From Lysinibacillus sp. 2017 (GTDB lineage Bacteria > Bacillota > Bacilli > Bacillales_A > Planococcaceae), in assembly GCF_003073375.1 (NCBI RefSeq), contig NZ_CP029002.1, positions 854,001 through 918,000 on the forward strand: 64,000 bases of DNA, in the 5' to 3' direction. The notes under the pieces are model-generated. The model worked only from the letters and a program-made list of their open reading frames with translations. It made no database searches and was not told the DNA's origin. The position numbers and the translations under genes are program-made. Below are positions 26,093 through 36,437 of the stretch, piece after piece (the stretch's first letter is position 1; every line of letters begins with the position of its first letter).

Positions 26093-26524
26093 ATGTTCAT
26101 GGGAGAATTTCAACATTCGATCGATGTTAAAGGCCGTATGATTGTACCTGCAAAGTTTCGTGAACCACTTGGTGAAACCTTTGTACTAACACGGGGTCTT
26201 GATCAATGTATTTTTGGATACCCTATGGATGAATGGCGAAAACTCGAAGAGAAATTAAAAGATTTACCGATGACCAAGAAAGATGCTCGAGCATTTGCAC
26301 GATTTTTCTTTTCTGGTGCTACTGAAGTAGAAGTAGACAAGCAGGGCCGAATTAACATTCCATCAACACTAATTGGATACGCTCATCTTGAAAAAGAGTG
26401 CGTTGTATTAGGCGTATCGAGTAAAATTGAAATTTGGGCTAAAGAGGCTTGGAACGAGTACTTTAATAATTCGGCGGAATCCTTTAATGAGATTGCTGAA
26501 AATTTAATTGGCTTTGATTTCTAA
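26093..26524 (+). CDS. mraZ: Transcriptional regulator MraZ
   Basis: A 143-residue double AbrB-like (SpoVT-AbrB/MraZ) DNA-binding protein that represses the division and cell-wall operon. Both repeats are visible: [14 protein letters not shown] (about residues 10-23) and [13 protein letters not shown] (about 81-93). ATG 26093 (MFMGEFQHS) matches the family start and follows GGGGTG; the GTG at 26084 belongs to that site. It is the first gene of dcw, 24 bases from rsmH. Confidence 0.95.
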   Translation: MFMGEFQHSIDVKGRMIVPAKFREPLGETFVLTRGLDQCIFGYPMDEWRKLEEKLKDLPMTKKDARAFARFFFSGATEVEVDKQGRINIPSTLIGYAHLEKECVVLGVSSKIEIWAKEAWNEYFNNSAESFNEIAENLIGFDF

Positions 26525-26547
26525 AGCATTAAGAGGTGTTATTGGTA

Positions 26548-27498
26548 ATGTTTGATCATACAACCGTATTATTGAAAGAAACTGTTGACGGGTTGAACAT
26601 CAATCCTGATGGTATTTATGTAGATTGTACTCTAGGCGGTGCAGGTCACAGTGAATACTTAGTAAAACAATTGTCATCAAAAGGTCGATTAATTTGCTTT
26701 GACCAAGATACGATCGCTATTGAAAATGCGAAAGTACGGTTAGCGGACTATTTAGATCGTGTAACATTCGTACATTCAAACTTCCGCTATTTAAAAGAAG
26801 AACTATACAATTTGAATATTCATCAAGTAGATGGAATTTTATATGATTTAGGTGTTTCATCACCACAGTTAGATACGCCAGAGCGTGGCTTTAGTTATCA
26901 TTATGATGCACCACTTGATATGCGTATGGACCAAACGGCTGAACTAACTGCGTATCATGTAGTAAATGAATGGGCTTTTGGAGATTTACTACGTATTTTC
27001 TTCCGTTATGGTGAAGAAAAGTTCTCGAAACAAATTGCGCGTAAAATTGAACAAGCTCGAGAAATTGCACCAATCGAAACGACAGCTCAATTAGTAGAAC
27101 TAATTAAAGATGGAATTCCAGCTCCTGCTCGTCGAAAAGGTGGACATCCTGCAAAACGAATTTTCCAAGCTATTCGTATCGCGGTAAACGACGAATTAGG
27201 TGCAGCAGAAGATTCATTAGCAGATGCTATTGAACTATTGGCAATTGGTGGACGTATTAGCGTTATTACATTCCATTCATTAGAAGACCGTTTAACAAAA
27301 ACAATGTTTAAAGAAGCTTCATCACTTCCAGATTTACCACCAGGTTTACCGATTATTCCAGATCATATGAAACCGATGTTGAAATTAGTGACTAGAAAAC
27401 CAATTTTACCAACTGAAGAGGAGTTAGAGGCGAATAATCGTTCACGTTCAGCAAAACTACGAATTGCTGAAAAAATAAACGATAAAGGACGTGGGTAA
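26548..27498 (+). CDS. rsmH: 16S rRNA (cytosine1402-N4)-methyltransferase
   Basis: A 316-residue SAM-dependent methyltransferase (MraW). The N-terminus [18 protein letters not shown], the SAM loop [13 protein letters not shown] and the late [10 protein letters not shown] motif are diagnostic. ATG 26548 is chosen because AGAGGTG lies nine bases upstream and the homologue N-terminus starts here. It modifies the ribosomal P site. The next gene begins three bases after its stop. Confidence 0.95.
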   Translation: MFDHTTVLLKETVDGLNINPDGIYVDCTLGGAGHSEYLVKQLSSKGRLICFDQDTIAIENAKVRLADYLDRVTFVHSNFRYLKEELYNLNIHQVDGILYDLGVSSPQLDTPERGFSYHYDAPLDMRMDQTAELTAYHVVNEWAFGDLLRIFFRYGEEKFSKQIARKIEQAREIAPIETTAQLVELIKDGIPAPARRKGGHPAKRIFQAIRIAVNDELGAAEDSLADAIELLAIGGRISVITFHSLEDRLTKTMFKEASSLPDLPPGLPIIPDHMKPMLKLVTRKPILPTEEELEANNRSRSAKLRIAEKINDKGRG

Positions 27499-27501
27499 GC
27501 G

Positions 27502-27876
27502 ATGGCAGTTAGGGTAAGGCAAACATATATTCAACATCAGCCAGAACTACCCGAACAGGAGCAACAAAGGCTACCAGTCCAACCTAAAAAGAGAAAACCA
27601 AGGTTGTTTTCTGTTCGGGAACAGTTTTTATTTATCATTTTTGCAATTGTTGTAGCATCATTCGCCGTTTCCATTTTACATACACAAGGTGATATTCAGT
27701 CGAAGAGTATGGAAATCCAAAAAATTGAGCGAGAAATTACAGAGGCAAATAATAATAACGTAGATTTAAAAGTACGTGTAAGTGAGTTATCAACTCATGA
27801 ACGTATTTGGGAAAAAGCGAAAGAACTCGGTTTAACACAAAATGAGAAAAATGTGAAGGTAGTGCCGGGAGAATGA
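27502..27876 (+). CDS. ftsL: Cell division protein FtsL
   Basis: A 124-residue bitopic division protein: a basic cytoplasmic N-terminus with an unusual Gln/Pro-rich stretch (QHQPELPEQEQQRLPVQP), one membrane helix (about 48-66) and an extracellular leucine-zipper-like coiled coil. It forms the FtsL-DivIC-DivIB complex that regulates septal synthesis. FtsL is poorly conserved, so the assignment rests on position between rsmH and pbpB plus topology. Its end overlaps pbpB (ATGA). Confidence 0.88.
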   Translation: MAVRVRQTYIQHQPELPEQEQQRLPVQPKKRKPRLFSVREQFLFIIFAIVVASFAVSILHTQGDIQSKSMEIQKIEREITEANNNNVDLKVRVSELSTHERIWEKAKELGLTQNEKNVKVVPGE

Positions 27877-30110
27877 AAAAGAGAAAATTTCGTTACCAGT
27901 ATGGAGCCTTTCTGATGTTTATTTTATTTGGAGGGCTCTTTTTACTGTTATATTGGCGTTTTGTGTCCATTCAAGCGACGGGTGTTGTAAAAGGACATGA
28001 ACTAGAAGCAGAAGCATTAGCAAAATATCAATCAGGTTATGTGCTGTCAGCAGATCGCGGGAAAATTTTTGACCGCAATGCGAATGTCATTGCAGAGGAT
28101 ACATTGAGTTATCGTCTTGTAGCTGTAATTCGCGAATCAGCAACAGAAAATCCCAAAAAACCAATTCATGTTGTGGACAAAACTGAAACAGCAAGACAGC
28201 TTGCTCAGTATATTCCTATGGATGAAGAAAAAATTTTAGAACTTTTAACGCCAGCTGAAGGCACAGATCCTTATCAAGTAGAGTTTGGATTAGCTGGACG
28301 CGGTATTAGTAATGAAGTAAAAAAACAAATAGAAGCTTTAAATTTACCAGGGATCATATTATTTAGTGACAAAAAGCGTTACTATCCAAACGGTTCCTTC
28401 GCATCGCATTTAATCGGTTTTGCGGTTCGTGAAACGGAAAAGGATGGTTCGTCTGAAGTTGTCGGAAAAATGGGGTTAGAGTCTATTTATGATGATCAAT
28501 TAACTGGTGAAGATGGTAAGTTAATGTATCAACGCGATGCAAAGAATTACTTATTACCAAGTAGTGATAAAGTCGTTCAAGATGCACAAGATGGTAATGA
28601 TATTTATTTAACGATTGATAAAACCGTTCAAAACTTTTTAGAGGATGCCATGTCTCGTGTGAATTCGAAATACAATCCGCAGGCCATGATTGGTGTCGTT
28701 GCAGATCCAAAGACTGGTGAAATATTAGCAATGTCTCAACGTCCAACTTTCAATCCAGATACACGCGAAGGACTAGATGGAAACTGGTTGAACGACGTTA
28801 TTGAAAATACAATTGAGCCCGGTTCAACGATGAAAACATTTACAGTTGCTGCAGCGATGGATTCGGGAAATTGGCACCCAAACGCATGGTATAAATCCGG
28901 TTCATATAATGTATATGAAAATACGATTCGAGATCATAATACATATGGTTGGGGTACGATTACGTATTTAGAAGGATTCCAGCGTTCGAGTAATACAGCG
29001 ATGACCAATTTACTTGATATTATGGGTTGGGACACACTTGAAAAATATTTAGACCGTTTTGGATTTGGACAAAAATCGGGAATTGATCTACCTGGTGAAG
29101 CCAGTGGGGTTATCAACTCTCACTATCCTTTAGAAAAATATACAACAACATTTGGGCAAGGTTCGACGGTCACACCAATTCAATTAATCCAAGGATTAAC
29201 AGCAATCGCTAATGATGGGAAAATGATGCAACCGTTTGTGATTGATAAAATTGTTAATTCGAATACAGGTGAGGTTGTACTAGATTCTGAGCCAACTAAA
29301 AAAGGACAGCCGATTACAGCAGAAACAGCAAAAGCAATGCGTGAACTTTTAGCTTCAACCGTTTATGGAGAAAAAGGAAATGCAAAACGTTTCCAAATTG
29401 AGGGTTATGAGGTAGCTGGTAAAACAGGTACGGCTCAAATGCCAAAAGTATCTGGAGCAGGTTATGACTGGGGTAAAAATGAATTCTTGTATTCATTCCT
29501 AGGTATGGCACCAGTAGATGACCCACAACTAATTGTTTACATTGCCGTTGCAAAACCAAAACTTGGTGCAACAGAAGCTGGTTCGGATCCTGTATCACAA
29601 GTATTTAATTCAGTTGTACAAAACAGCTTGAAATATATGAATATTAATCCGACAGATGTAGCTGAAGTTCAAAAGAAAGCTATACCAAATATGGTTGGTC
29701 AACAAACAGATTCTGTTATGACAGAGCTTGAAGGTGATGGATTGCATCCTATTCTAATTGGTGAAGGTGGAGAAATTCTCGAGCAATTCCCAAAAGCTAA
29801 TTCGTCATTAATAAAAGGCGGCATTGTATTTTTAAAAACAGATGGGGACATTTCGTTACCATCATTTGAAAACTGGTCGCTACGAAATATGCTCGTTTAC
29901 AAAACATTAACGAAGCTTCCTATTGAACTCTTCGGTGAAGGCTATGTAGAAAGTCAAAGTGTGTCGCAAGGAACAATTGTTTCGGATCAATCGCCAATTG
30001 TTGTGAAGTTAAAAACACCGCAAGAGCACTATTTGACCCCACCGGCTGAAGATATGGAAGAGGGAGAAAGTGAAGTAGAAAACGAGGAAGAAGCACTGCC
30101 ACAGGATTAA
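27873..30110 (+). CDS. pbpB: Penicillin-binding protein 2B (septal transpeptidase)
   Basis: A 745-residue class B PBP. It has an N-terminal membrane anchor (about 12-32), a dimerisation domain beginning SADRGKIFDRNANVIAEDT, and a transpeptidase domain with the active-site serine in EPGSTMKTF, then SSN and KTGTAQ. Two PASTA repeats follow from about 600 (AIPNMVGQQTDSVMTEL), then an acidic tail. It cross-links septal peptidoglycan together with the SEDS glycosyltransferase. It is coupled to ftsL by a four-base overlap. Confidence 0.95.
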   Translation: MKKRKFRYQYGAFLMFILFGGLFLLLYWRFVSIQATGVVKGHELEAEALAKYQSGYVLSADRGKIFDRNANVIAEDTLSYRLVAVIRESATENPKKPIHVVDKTETARQLAQYIPMDEEKILELLTPAEGTDPYQVEFGLAGRGISNEVKKQIEALNLPGIILFSDKKRYYPNGSFASHLIGFAVRETEKDGSSEVVGKMGLESIYDDQLTGEDGKLMYQRDAKNYLLPSSDKVVQDAQDGNDIYLTIDKTVQNFLEDAMSRVNSKYNPQAMIGVVADPKTGEILAMSQRPTFNPDTREGLDGNWLNDVIENTIEPGSTMKTFTVAAAMDSGNWHPNAWYKSGSYNVYENTIRDHNTYGWGTITYLEGFQRSSNTAMTNLLDIMGWDTLEKYLDRFGFGQKSGIDLPGEASGVINSHYPLEKYTTTFGQGSTVTPIQLIQGLTAIANDGKMMQPFVIDKIVNSNTGEVVLDSEPTKKGQPITAETAKAMRELLASTVYGEKGNAKRFQIEGYEVAGKTGTAQMPKVSGAGYDWGKNEFLYSFLGMAPVDDPQLIVYIAVAKPKLGATEAGSDPVSQVFNSVVQNSLKYMNINPTDVAEVQKKAIPNMVGQQTDSVMTELEGDGLHPILIGEGGEILEQFPKANSSLIKGGIVFLKTDGDISLPSFENWSLRNMLVYKTLTKLPIELFGEGYVESQSVSQGTIVSDQSPIVVKLKTPQEHYLTPPAEDMEEGESEVENEEEALPQD

Positions 30111-30167
30111 TCGAATTTGAATAGAACCTAAGTTACAGACATACTTTGTGTTATGTGAGGTGTTGTA

Positions 30168-32084
30168 ATGAAATGGTTAACTACAAATTCGAAAAAAAGA
30201 TTAACATGGATCGCCATCGCATTTGTATTATACGGCGTGGCGATTTTTGTTAAGCTAATGTTTTTGCAAATCGTGCAATATGATGATTTGTCGACATTAG
30301 CAAAGGAAAACTGGGATCGTGAAATACCATTTAACACGCAGCGTGGAGAAATTACTGATCGTAACGGGGAAGTTATTGTTACGAATAAATTAGCACCGAC
30401 ACTATATTTTATGCCATCACAAAATAGTGAAAAAGAACAAGTTGCCACAGCAATTTCAAGTGTATTAAACAAAGATCGAGCTGCAATTTTAAAAAAATTA
30501 GAGCAGCGTATATCTCTTGTAAAACTTGCACCAGAAGCGAAAAATATTACGTATGAACAAGCGGTTAAAATTCAGCAATTGCAAATTCCAGGATTGTACA
30601 GTGGGGTCGATTATATTCGTTCGTATCCACAAGGGAATTTACTTGCACGATTGCTCGGTTTTACGGGTATAGACAATCAAGGCTTAGCTGGCATTGAATA
30701 TGAATACGATCGGTTATTAACAGGTTCAGATGCCGCAATCCGATTGTTTACTGACGCAAAAGGTGTTTCACTAGCGCATGTTGATGATGAGTGGAAGGAA
30801 GGGCAAGACGGGGCAACATTGCAATTGACGATTGATATTGAACTTCAAAAAATAGTTGAACGAGAACTTTCTCAAGCGATGGTACAATACGATTCCGATC
30901 AAGCTTTAGCAATAGCGATGAATCCAAATAGTGGTGAAATATTAGCACTCGCTTCATTTCCAACGTATGATCCGTCTAAATTTGCTGAAGTAGAACCAGC
31001 GATTTATAACCGGAATTTACCGGTATTTATGTCGTATGAGCCAGGATCCACGTTTAAGATCATTACATTAAGTGCGGCTATTGAAGAAGGTGTTGTGAAT
31101 ATGGAAGATGAACATTTCCATGATGCAGGTTATACAATGGTAGAAGGTGCACGACTTCGATGTTGGAAGCGGGAAGGACATAAAGACCAAACGTTTTTTG
31201 AAGTTGTCGAGAATTCATGCAATCCTGGCTTTGTTGAACTAGGTCAACGCGTTGGTGCTACAAAATTACTTGATTATATTCATAAATTTGGGTTTGGTAA
31301 AAAAACAGGTTCAAATATTGCAGGTGAATCAACAGGGATTTTATTTTCAAAAGCCGCATTTGGTCCAGTAGAACATGCAACAACTTCTTTTGGGCAGGGC
31401 ATATCTGTAACGCCTATCCAACAAGTGCAAGCAGTAGCAGCTATCATTAATGGTGGTACGTTGTATCAACCGCATATTGTGTCGAAAGTAATTGATTCAA
31501 ATTCAAATAAAGTTCTCCTTCAAAATGAACCTGTCGTCAAAGACCAAGTGATTAGTGAACAAACTTCGGATATTGTACGAGAAGCGTTAGAGCGTGTTGT
31601 TGCAAATGGTTCTGGGCGTCTCGCTTTTAGGGATGGCTTACGAATTGCAGGTAAAACAGGGACAGCACAAAAAGTAGAAAATGGTCGCTACAAAGACGGC
31701 GATTATATTGTTTCGTTTATCGGCTTCGCACCAGCAAATGACCCGCAAGTTGTTATATACGTAGCTATTGATCATCCACAAAGTGCCCTGCAATTTGGTA
31801 GTGCCATTGCAGCACCAATTGTCGGCCAAATCATAGAAGATGCAGCGCCGCTTTTAAACATTGAAAAGCAGCAAAATCAACTCGAGAAGCAATACAGATG
31901 GGGCGATGAATTGACGGAAATAGTGCCGAATTTTGTGGAACTTACAAAAGAAGAAGTGCTCACAAAATTATATCCATACAAAATTGAGTGGCATGGTTCA
32001 GGTGAGAAAATTACCCATCAATTACCACAAGCAAATGAAATCATCCATGAAAATGATGTGATTCATTTATATTTAGGAAATTAA
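30168..32084 (+). CDS. spoVD: Sporulation-type class B PBP SpoVD
   Basis: A 638-residue class B penicillin-binding protein: anchor at about 13-33, dimerisation domain (QRGEITDRNGEVI), transpeptidase motifs EPGSTFK, SCN and KTGTAQ, and one C-terminal PASTA repeat (IVPNFVELTKEEVLTKL). In B. subtilis SpoVD makes spore cortex with SpoVE. The call as SpoVD rather than a second vegetative PBP rests on position after pbpB, the single PASTA repeat and the nearby spoVE. AGGTGTTGTA precedes the ATG. murE, which should follow, is missing. Confidence 0.88.
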   Translation: MKWLTTNSKKRLTWIAIAFVLYGVAIFVKLMFLQIVQYDDLSTLAKENWDREIPFNTQRGEITDRNGEVIVTNKLAPTLYFMPSQNSEKEQVATAISSVLNKDRAAILKKLEQRISLVKLAPEAKNITYEQAVKIQQLQIPGLYSGVDYIRSYPQGNLLARLLGFTGIDNQGLAGIEYEYDRLLTGSDAAIRLFTDAKGVSLAHVDDEWKEGQDGATLQLTIDIELQKIVERELSQAMVQYDSDQALAIAMNPNSGEILALASFPTYDPSKFAEVEPAIYNRNLPVFMSYEPGSTFKIITLSAAIEEGVVNMEDEHFHDAGYTMVEGARLRCWKREGHKDQTFFEVVENSCNPGFVELGQRVGATKLLDYIHKFGFGKKTGSNIAGESTGILFSKAAFGPVEHATTSFGQGISVTPIQQVQAVAAIINGGTLYQPHIVSKVIDSNSNKVLLQNEPVVKDQVISEQTSDIVREALERVVANGSGRLAFRDGLRIAGKTGTAQKVENGRYKDGDYIVSFIGFAPANDPQVVIYVAIDHPQSALQFGSAIAAPIVGQIIEDAAPLLNIEKQQNQLEKQYRWGDELTEIVPNFVELTKEEVLTKLYPYKIEWHGSGEKITHQLPQANEIIHENDVIHLYLGN

Positions 32085-32170
32085 ATCGTATTTCACCTTT
32101 TAAAATCCACCTAAAACAACTATTATAGTGTAGGAAGTTCTACAGACATAAGATTTAAAGGAGATTTATT

Positions 32171-33145
32171 ATGACAATATCTACAACATTGACCATACTT
32201 GTTTCATCATTTTTATTAACGGTCATTTTAGCACCAATTGGGATTCCACTGCTTCGCCGATTAAAATTTGGGCAAAGTATTCGTGAAGAAGGCCCAAAAT
32301 CGCATATGAAAAAAGCGGGCACACCGACAATGGGTGGGATCATTTTTTTATTAGCAATAATTGTTTCAACGATTATTGTTGCGATGATTTTTGATTTATT
32401 TACAACGCAAACCGTTGTCCTATTACTTGTTTTAGTTGGATTTGGCATCATCGGATTTTTAGATGATGGTTTAAAAGTTATTTTTAAACGTAACTTAGGT
32501 TTAACATCGATTCAAAAGTTAATTGGGCAAATTGCGATTGCCATTGCTGCATTTTTATTATTACGTTTAGGTTCATTTGATACATCGGTTGGGATTCCAT
32601 ACACAGATATTTCGCTAGATTTAGGCATTTTCTATGTTGCCTTTTTAATTTTCTGGTTAGTTGGCTTCTCAAATGCAGTCAACTTAACAGATGGACTTGA
32701 TGGTCTTGTATCAGGTACAGCATCGATAGCATTTGCTGCTTTTGGTGTCATTGCCTTATTTAATGACCAAGCAGATATTGCGATTTTTGCATTTGCTGTA
32801 ACAGGGGCATTACTTGGCTTCTTAATTTTCAATGCAAACCCAGCAAAAGTATTTATGGGTGATACAGGTTCTTTAGCACTTGGTGGCGCTTTAGCGATGA
32901 TTTCCGTATTAGTGAAGCAAGAGTTTTTACTGTTACTAATCGGTTTAGTCTTTGTTATTGAAACGTTATCCGTTATTTTACAAGTAGGTAGCTTTAAACT
33001 TCGTAAAAAACGTATTTTCAAAATGAGTCCAATTCATCACCATTTTGAATTATCAGGATGGTCTGAATGGAAAGTCGTTATTGTATTTTGGTCAACAGGA
33101 TTAGTAGTGGCACTTATAGCAGTATTAGCGGAGGCGTTATTATGA
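32171..33145 (+). CDS. mraY: Phospho-MurNAc-pentapeptide translocase MraY
   Basis: A 324-residue, ten-helix membrane enzyme that transfers phospho-MurNAc-pentapeptide to undecaprenyl phosphate, making lipid I. Family motifs: [14 protein letters not shown] near the N-terminus, [32 protein letters not shown] and [22 protein letters not shown] precedes the ATG. The last bases overlap murD (ATGA). An 86-base gap separates it from spoVD, where murE is usually found. Confidence 0.97.
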   Translation: MTISTTLTILVSSFLLTVILAPIGIPLLRRLKFGQSIREEGPKSHMKKAGTPTMGGIIFLLAIIVSTIIVAMIFDLFTTQTVVLLLVLVGFGIIGFLDDGLKVIFKRNLGLTSIQKLIGQIAIAIAAFLLLRLGSFDTSVGIPYTDISLDLGIFYVAFLIFWLVGFSNAVNLTDGLDGLVSGTASIAFAAFGVIALFNDQADIAIFAFAVTGALLGFLIFNANPAKVFMGDTGSLALGGALAMISVLVKQEFLLLLIGLVFVIETLSVILQVGSFKLRKKRIFKMSPIHHHFELSGWSEWKVVIVFWSTGLVVALIAVLAEALL

Positions 33146-34494
33146 TTGAATATGAAGGTTTTCAAGCAAAAAAAGTTTTAGTTTTAGGATTAGCAAAAAG
33201 TGGTGTAGCTGCTGCGGAAATTTTACATCAGCTGGGTGCATTCGTAACAGTGAACGATGCAAAACCATTTGATGCTAACCCTGAAGCGCAAGCACTATTA
33301 TCAAAAGGGATTACCGTTATTTGTGGTCGTCACCCAGAGGATTTACTTGATGAAGGTTTTGAACTTGTCGTCAAAAATCCCGGGATTCCATATACAAATC
33401 CAATCGTAGCAGATGCGATTGAACGAGGTTTACCAGTCATTACAGAGGTAGAGCTTGCGTTTTTAATAAGTGAAGCACCGTTTATCGGCATTACAGGTTC
33501 TAATGGTAAAACAACGACAACTACTTTAATTTTTGAAATGTTACAAGTAGGTCATTTAAAACCATTAATCGCAGGAAATATTGGGACAGTAGCATGTGGT
33601 GTTGCAGCAGAAGCTACGAAAGAAAATGTTATCGTAACAGAGTTATCTTCATTCCAATTAATGGGTACTCGTACATTTAAACCACATATTGCAATTTTAA
33701 CGAATCTTTATGAAGCACATTTAGACTATCACGGCACGTTTGAAGATTATGCAGAAGCAAAGTTTGGTGTAACACGTAATCAAACAAATGAAGACTACTT
33801 CATCTATAACGCAGATCAAGCTGTTGTTACGGAATATGCCAAAAAATCAAATGCACAACTTATTCCATTTACAACAAAAGGACGTTCAACTGAAGGTATT
33901 AGCGCGGATGAACAAAGTGTTTATTGGCAAGGTGAAGAAATTTTAAAACGTAGTGACATCGCGCTACCAGGGAAACACAATTTAGAAAACATTTGTTGTG
34001 CGGTTGCGGCAGCGTTACTGCAAAACTGTCCGTTAGAAGCAATCAAACAAGTATTATCAACATTCGAGGGTGTTCGTCACCGTACTCAATTTGTTCGTGA
34101 TTGGGAAGGTCGTAAAATTTACAACGATTCAAAAGCTACAAATGTGCTTGCAACAAAGAGTGCATTAGCAGCATTTAAACAACCGATTGTATTACTTGCT
34201 GGTGGGTTAGATCGTGGTCATTCATTTGAAGAGTTGCGTGAAGAAATGTCAGGTGTAAAAGCGGTTGTTGCATTCGGTGAAACAGCCTTACGTTTTATTG
34301 AGTTCGCGAAAACTTGTGGTATTACAAATATTGTACGTGCGATTGATGTCGAGGATGCTGTAGGTTATGCAGCAAAAGTATCAGAGCCTGGTGATATTAT
34401 TTTATTATCTCCTGCATGTGCAAGTTGGGATCAGCATGCAAGCTTTGAAATTCGAGGGGATTTATTTATCGATCGTGTTATGAAACTTTCTTAA
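33142..34494 (+). CDS. murD: UDP-MurNAc-L-alanine:D-glutamate ligase MurD
   Basis: A 450-residue Mur ligase that adds D-glutamate to UDP-MurNAc-L-Ala. The ATP loop is [12 protein letters not shown] (about 111-122); the Mur ligase motif [12 protein letters not shown], the NDSKATN region and LSPACASWD complete the set. ATG 33142 follows CGGAGG; the longer frame from 33067 lies wholly inside mraY. It overlaps mraY by four bases. Confidence 0.96.
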   Translation: MIEYEGFQAKKVLVLGLAKSGVAAAEILHQLGAFVTVNDAKPFDANPEAQALLSKGITVICGRHPEDLLDEGFELVVKNPGIPYTNPIVADAIERGLPVITEVELAFLISEAPFIGITGSNGKTTTTTLIFEMLQVGHLKPLIAGNIGTVACGVAAEATKENVIVTELSSFQLMGTRTFKPHIAILTNLYEAHLDYHGTFEDYAEAKFGVTRNQTNEDYFIYNADQAVVTEYAKKSNAQLIPFTTKGRSTEGISADEQSVYWQGEEILKRSDIALPGKHNLENICCAVAAALLQNCPLEAIKQVLSTFEGVRHRTQFVRDWEGRKIYNDSKATNVLATKSALAAFKQPIVLLAGGLDRGHSFEELREEMSGVKAVVAFGETALRFIEFAKTCGITNIVRAIDVEDAVGYAAKVSEPGDIILLSPACASWDQHASFEIRGDLFIDRVMKLS

Positions 34495-34509
34495 GAAAGG
34501 ATAGTCTCA

Positions 34510-35583
34510 CTGTCACAACCATTAAGACGATGGTTTTTTGCAAGTGCGTTTAGTTTATCATTAGTCGGGATTTTGTTTATTTATTCGGCAGGTACGTATT
34601 GGGGTGTTGTCCATTACGATGGACAAACTCCCTTCTATGTAAAACAAAGTATTTATTTCCTCCTTGCGGTAGTTTGCTGTGTGCTATTTATGAATGTAAA
34701 ATGGCTACAAAATGAAAAGGTATGGCGTATTTTATACTTGTTATCTGTCGTTTTATTAATTGGTGTTTTAATTCCTGGTGTGGGGATTGTACGAAATGGT
34801 TCACAAAGTTGGATTGGGGTCGGCTCTTTAACCGTGCAACCAGCTGAATTAGCGAAAGTGACAACGCTTATTTATTTAAGTATTTTACTCGCTGCAAGAA
34901 AGAGTGGACAGCGAATTGTAAGATTGTCGCATTTTATCGTACTACTCATTCCATCTGCTTTAATAATGTTGCAACCTGATTTTGGTGCGGTATTTATTTT
35001 AGTAGTGACGGCCTTTTTGTTATTCTTTTTAGCACAATATCCAATAAAGTTATTTGTATTGTTTCTCTTACTGGGAATGGGGGGGCTTGTCGGTTTAATT
35101 GCGGCTGCACCGTATCGATTAAAGCGTATTGAAGCCTTTTTAAACCCGTGGGCAGATTCGTTGGGAAGCGGCTTTCAAGCGGTACAATCATTGCTTGCAA
35201 TTGGACCAGCCGGATTGTTTGGGCATGGATTATTAAAAAGTAGACAAAAATATTTATATTTACCAGAACCACAAAATGACTTTATTTTTTCTATCATTTT
35301 GGAAGAAATCGGGCTTGTTGGGGGAATGGGACTGCTGCTTATTTTTGCGTGCTTTTTAATATGTGGCTACAAATTAGCGCTTCAATGTCATAAAGTCCTG
35401 CATTTTTATGTCATTAGTGCTTTAACAACAATGATTGCCGTGCAAGCTTGTCTAAATATTGGCGTAGTTATTAATTTACTACCTGTAACAGGTGTAACTT
35501 TACCTTTTATTAGTTATGGAGGGACCTCACTGCTAGTTATATGGCTAACGGTGGCGCTCATTTTAAATTTTTCACTCGAATGA
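34510..35583 (+). CDS. spoVE: SEDS glycosyltransferase SpoVE/FtsW, CTG start
   Basis: Membrane peptidoglycan polymerase of the SEDS family, partner of the class B PBPs. Motifs: PGVGIVRNGSQSWIGVG, YRLKRIEAFLNPWADSLGSGFQ (family signature), KYLYLPEPQNDFIF and LPFISYGGTS. The first usable ATG/GTG/TTG in frame (TTG 34573) lies in the middle of the first membrane helix. CTG 34510 has AAAGGA eight bases upstream and restores MSQPLRRWFFASAFSLSLVG, a normal N-terminus; length becomes 357. Whether it is the cortex enzyme (SpoVE) or the only FtsW-type protein cannot be told here. Confidence 0.88.
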   Translation: MSQPLRRWFFASAFSLSLVGILFIYSAGTYWGVVHYDGQTPFYVKQSIYFLLAVVCCVLFMNVKWLQNEKVWRILYLLSVVLLIGVLIPGVGIVRNGSQSWIGVGSLTVQPAELAKVTTLIYLSILLAARKSGQRIVRLSHFIVLLIPSALIMLQPDFGAVFILVVTAFLLFFLAQYPIKLFVLFLLLGMGGLVGLIAAAPYRLKRIEAFLNPWADSLGSGFQAVQSLLAIGPAGLFGHGLLKSRQKYLYLPEPQNDFIFSIILEEIGLVGGMGLLLIFACFLICGYKLALQCHKVLHFYVISALTTMIAVQACLNIGVVINLLPVTGVTLPFISYGGTSLLVIWLTVALILNFSLE

Positions 35584-35597
35584 AGAAAGGAGTATGA

Positions 35598-36437
35598 ATG
35601 ATGGAAAAAGTAATCGATATAACAGAACGTGTACCCGCCATGAAAAAGCGTAGAAAACGTCGAACGAATTTTAAATTCATCGCATTAATCACCCTTTTCT
35701 TATTCATCATTTTATTACTTCTTTATTTTCAATCATCTTATAGCGACATTAGTAAAATTGATGTTCATGGGGCACACTTAAAAGATGAAGAATTTTATAT
35801 TGAACAATCGACATTGAAACAATCGGATTCGATATGGGGCTTTAAAATAGCGGATATTGAAGAGAATATAGCGAAGAATGAATGGATTAAATCTGTGAAA
35901 GTAAAAAGACAGTTATTAAATGGGGTTCAAATAACAATTGAAGAATGGCAAAAAGTGGCTTACATATCACGAGACGGTGTCTATTATCCGATCCTTGATA
36001 ATGGTGTTATCTTTGATGAATCCAATGAATTTGTACCAATAGATGCCCCCATTTTTTTGAGATTTGAAGATGAAGCATTACGAAAAAAGATTTTAAAGCA
36101 ACTGGCTTTATTAAAGCCTGAAGTATTGTCACTTATTTCGCAAATGAATTCAAATCCTACAGAAGCAGATCCATATGCAATCACGCTCTATATGAATGAT
36201 GGCTATGAAGTACGCGCCGAATCCAATACGTTAGCAGAGAAGCTAAATTATTATCCATCCATTATTGCACAAATTGAGAACGAAGAATCGTTTGAAAAAG
36301 GGATTATTGACATTGAGGTCGGTTCCTACTATCGTCCGTTTTCAGAAGAGTATTCATTAGAACTAAAAACTGATGGGGAAAATTTAGAGGGAGAAGAACA
36401 AGATGACAAACAACAAGATGAACAAGCATCCGAATAA
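35598..36437 (+). CDS. divIB: Cell division protein DivIB/FtsQ
   Basis: A 279-residue bitopic protein: a basic cytoplasmic tail, a membrane helix (about 26-45), then the POTRA domain starting at ISKIDVHGAHLKDEEF and the beta domain with EEWQKVAYISRDGVYYPILDNG. It ends in an acidic, glutamine-rich tail. It forms the divisome complex with FtsL and DivIC. AAAGGAG is positioned for either ATG 35598 or ATG 35601. It directly follows spoVE: murG and murB, which separate them in B. subtilis, are missing. The tail overlaps the next gene by 35 bases. Confidence 0.93.
   Translation: MMEKVIDITERVPAMKKRRKRRTNFKFIALITLFLFIILLLLYFQSSYSDISKIDVHGAHLKDEEFYIEQSTLKQSDSIWGFKIADIEENIAKNEWIKSVKVKRQLLNGVQITIEEWQKVAYISRDGVYYPILDNGVIFDESNEFVPIDAPIFLRFEDEALRKKILKQLALLKPEVLSLISQMNSNPTEADPYAITLYMNDGYEVRAESNTLAEKLNYYPSIIAQIENEESFEKGIIDIEVGSYYRPFSEEYSLELKTDGENLEGEEQDDKQQDEQASE

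Noticed and set aside
34573-35583. spoVE as an N-terminally truncated or pseudogene copy
   Set aside because: The missing residues are present in frame upstream with a good ribosome site and a CTG start.
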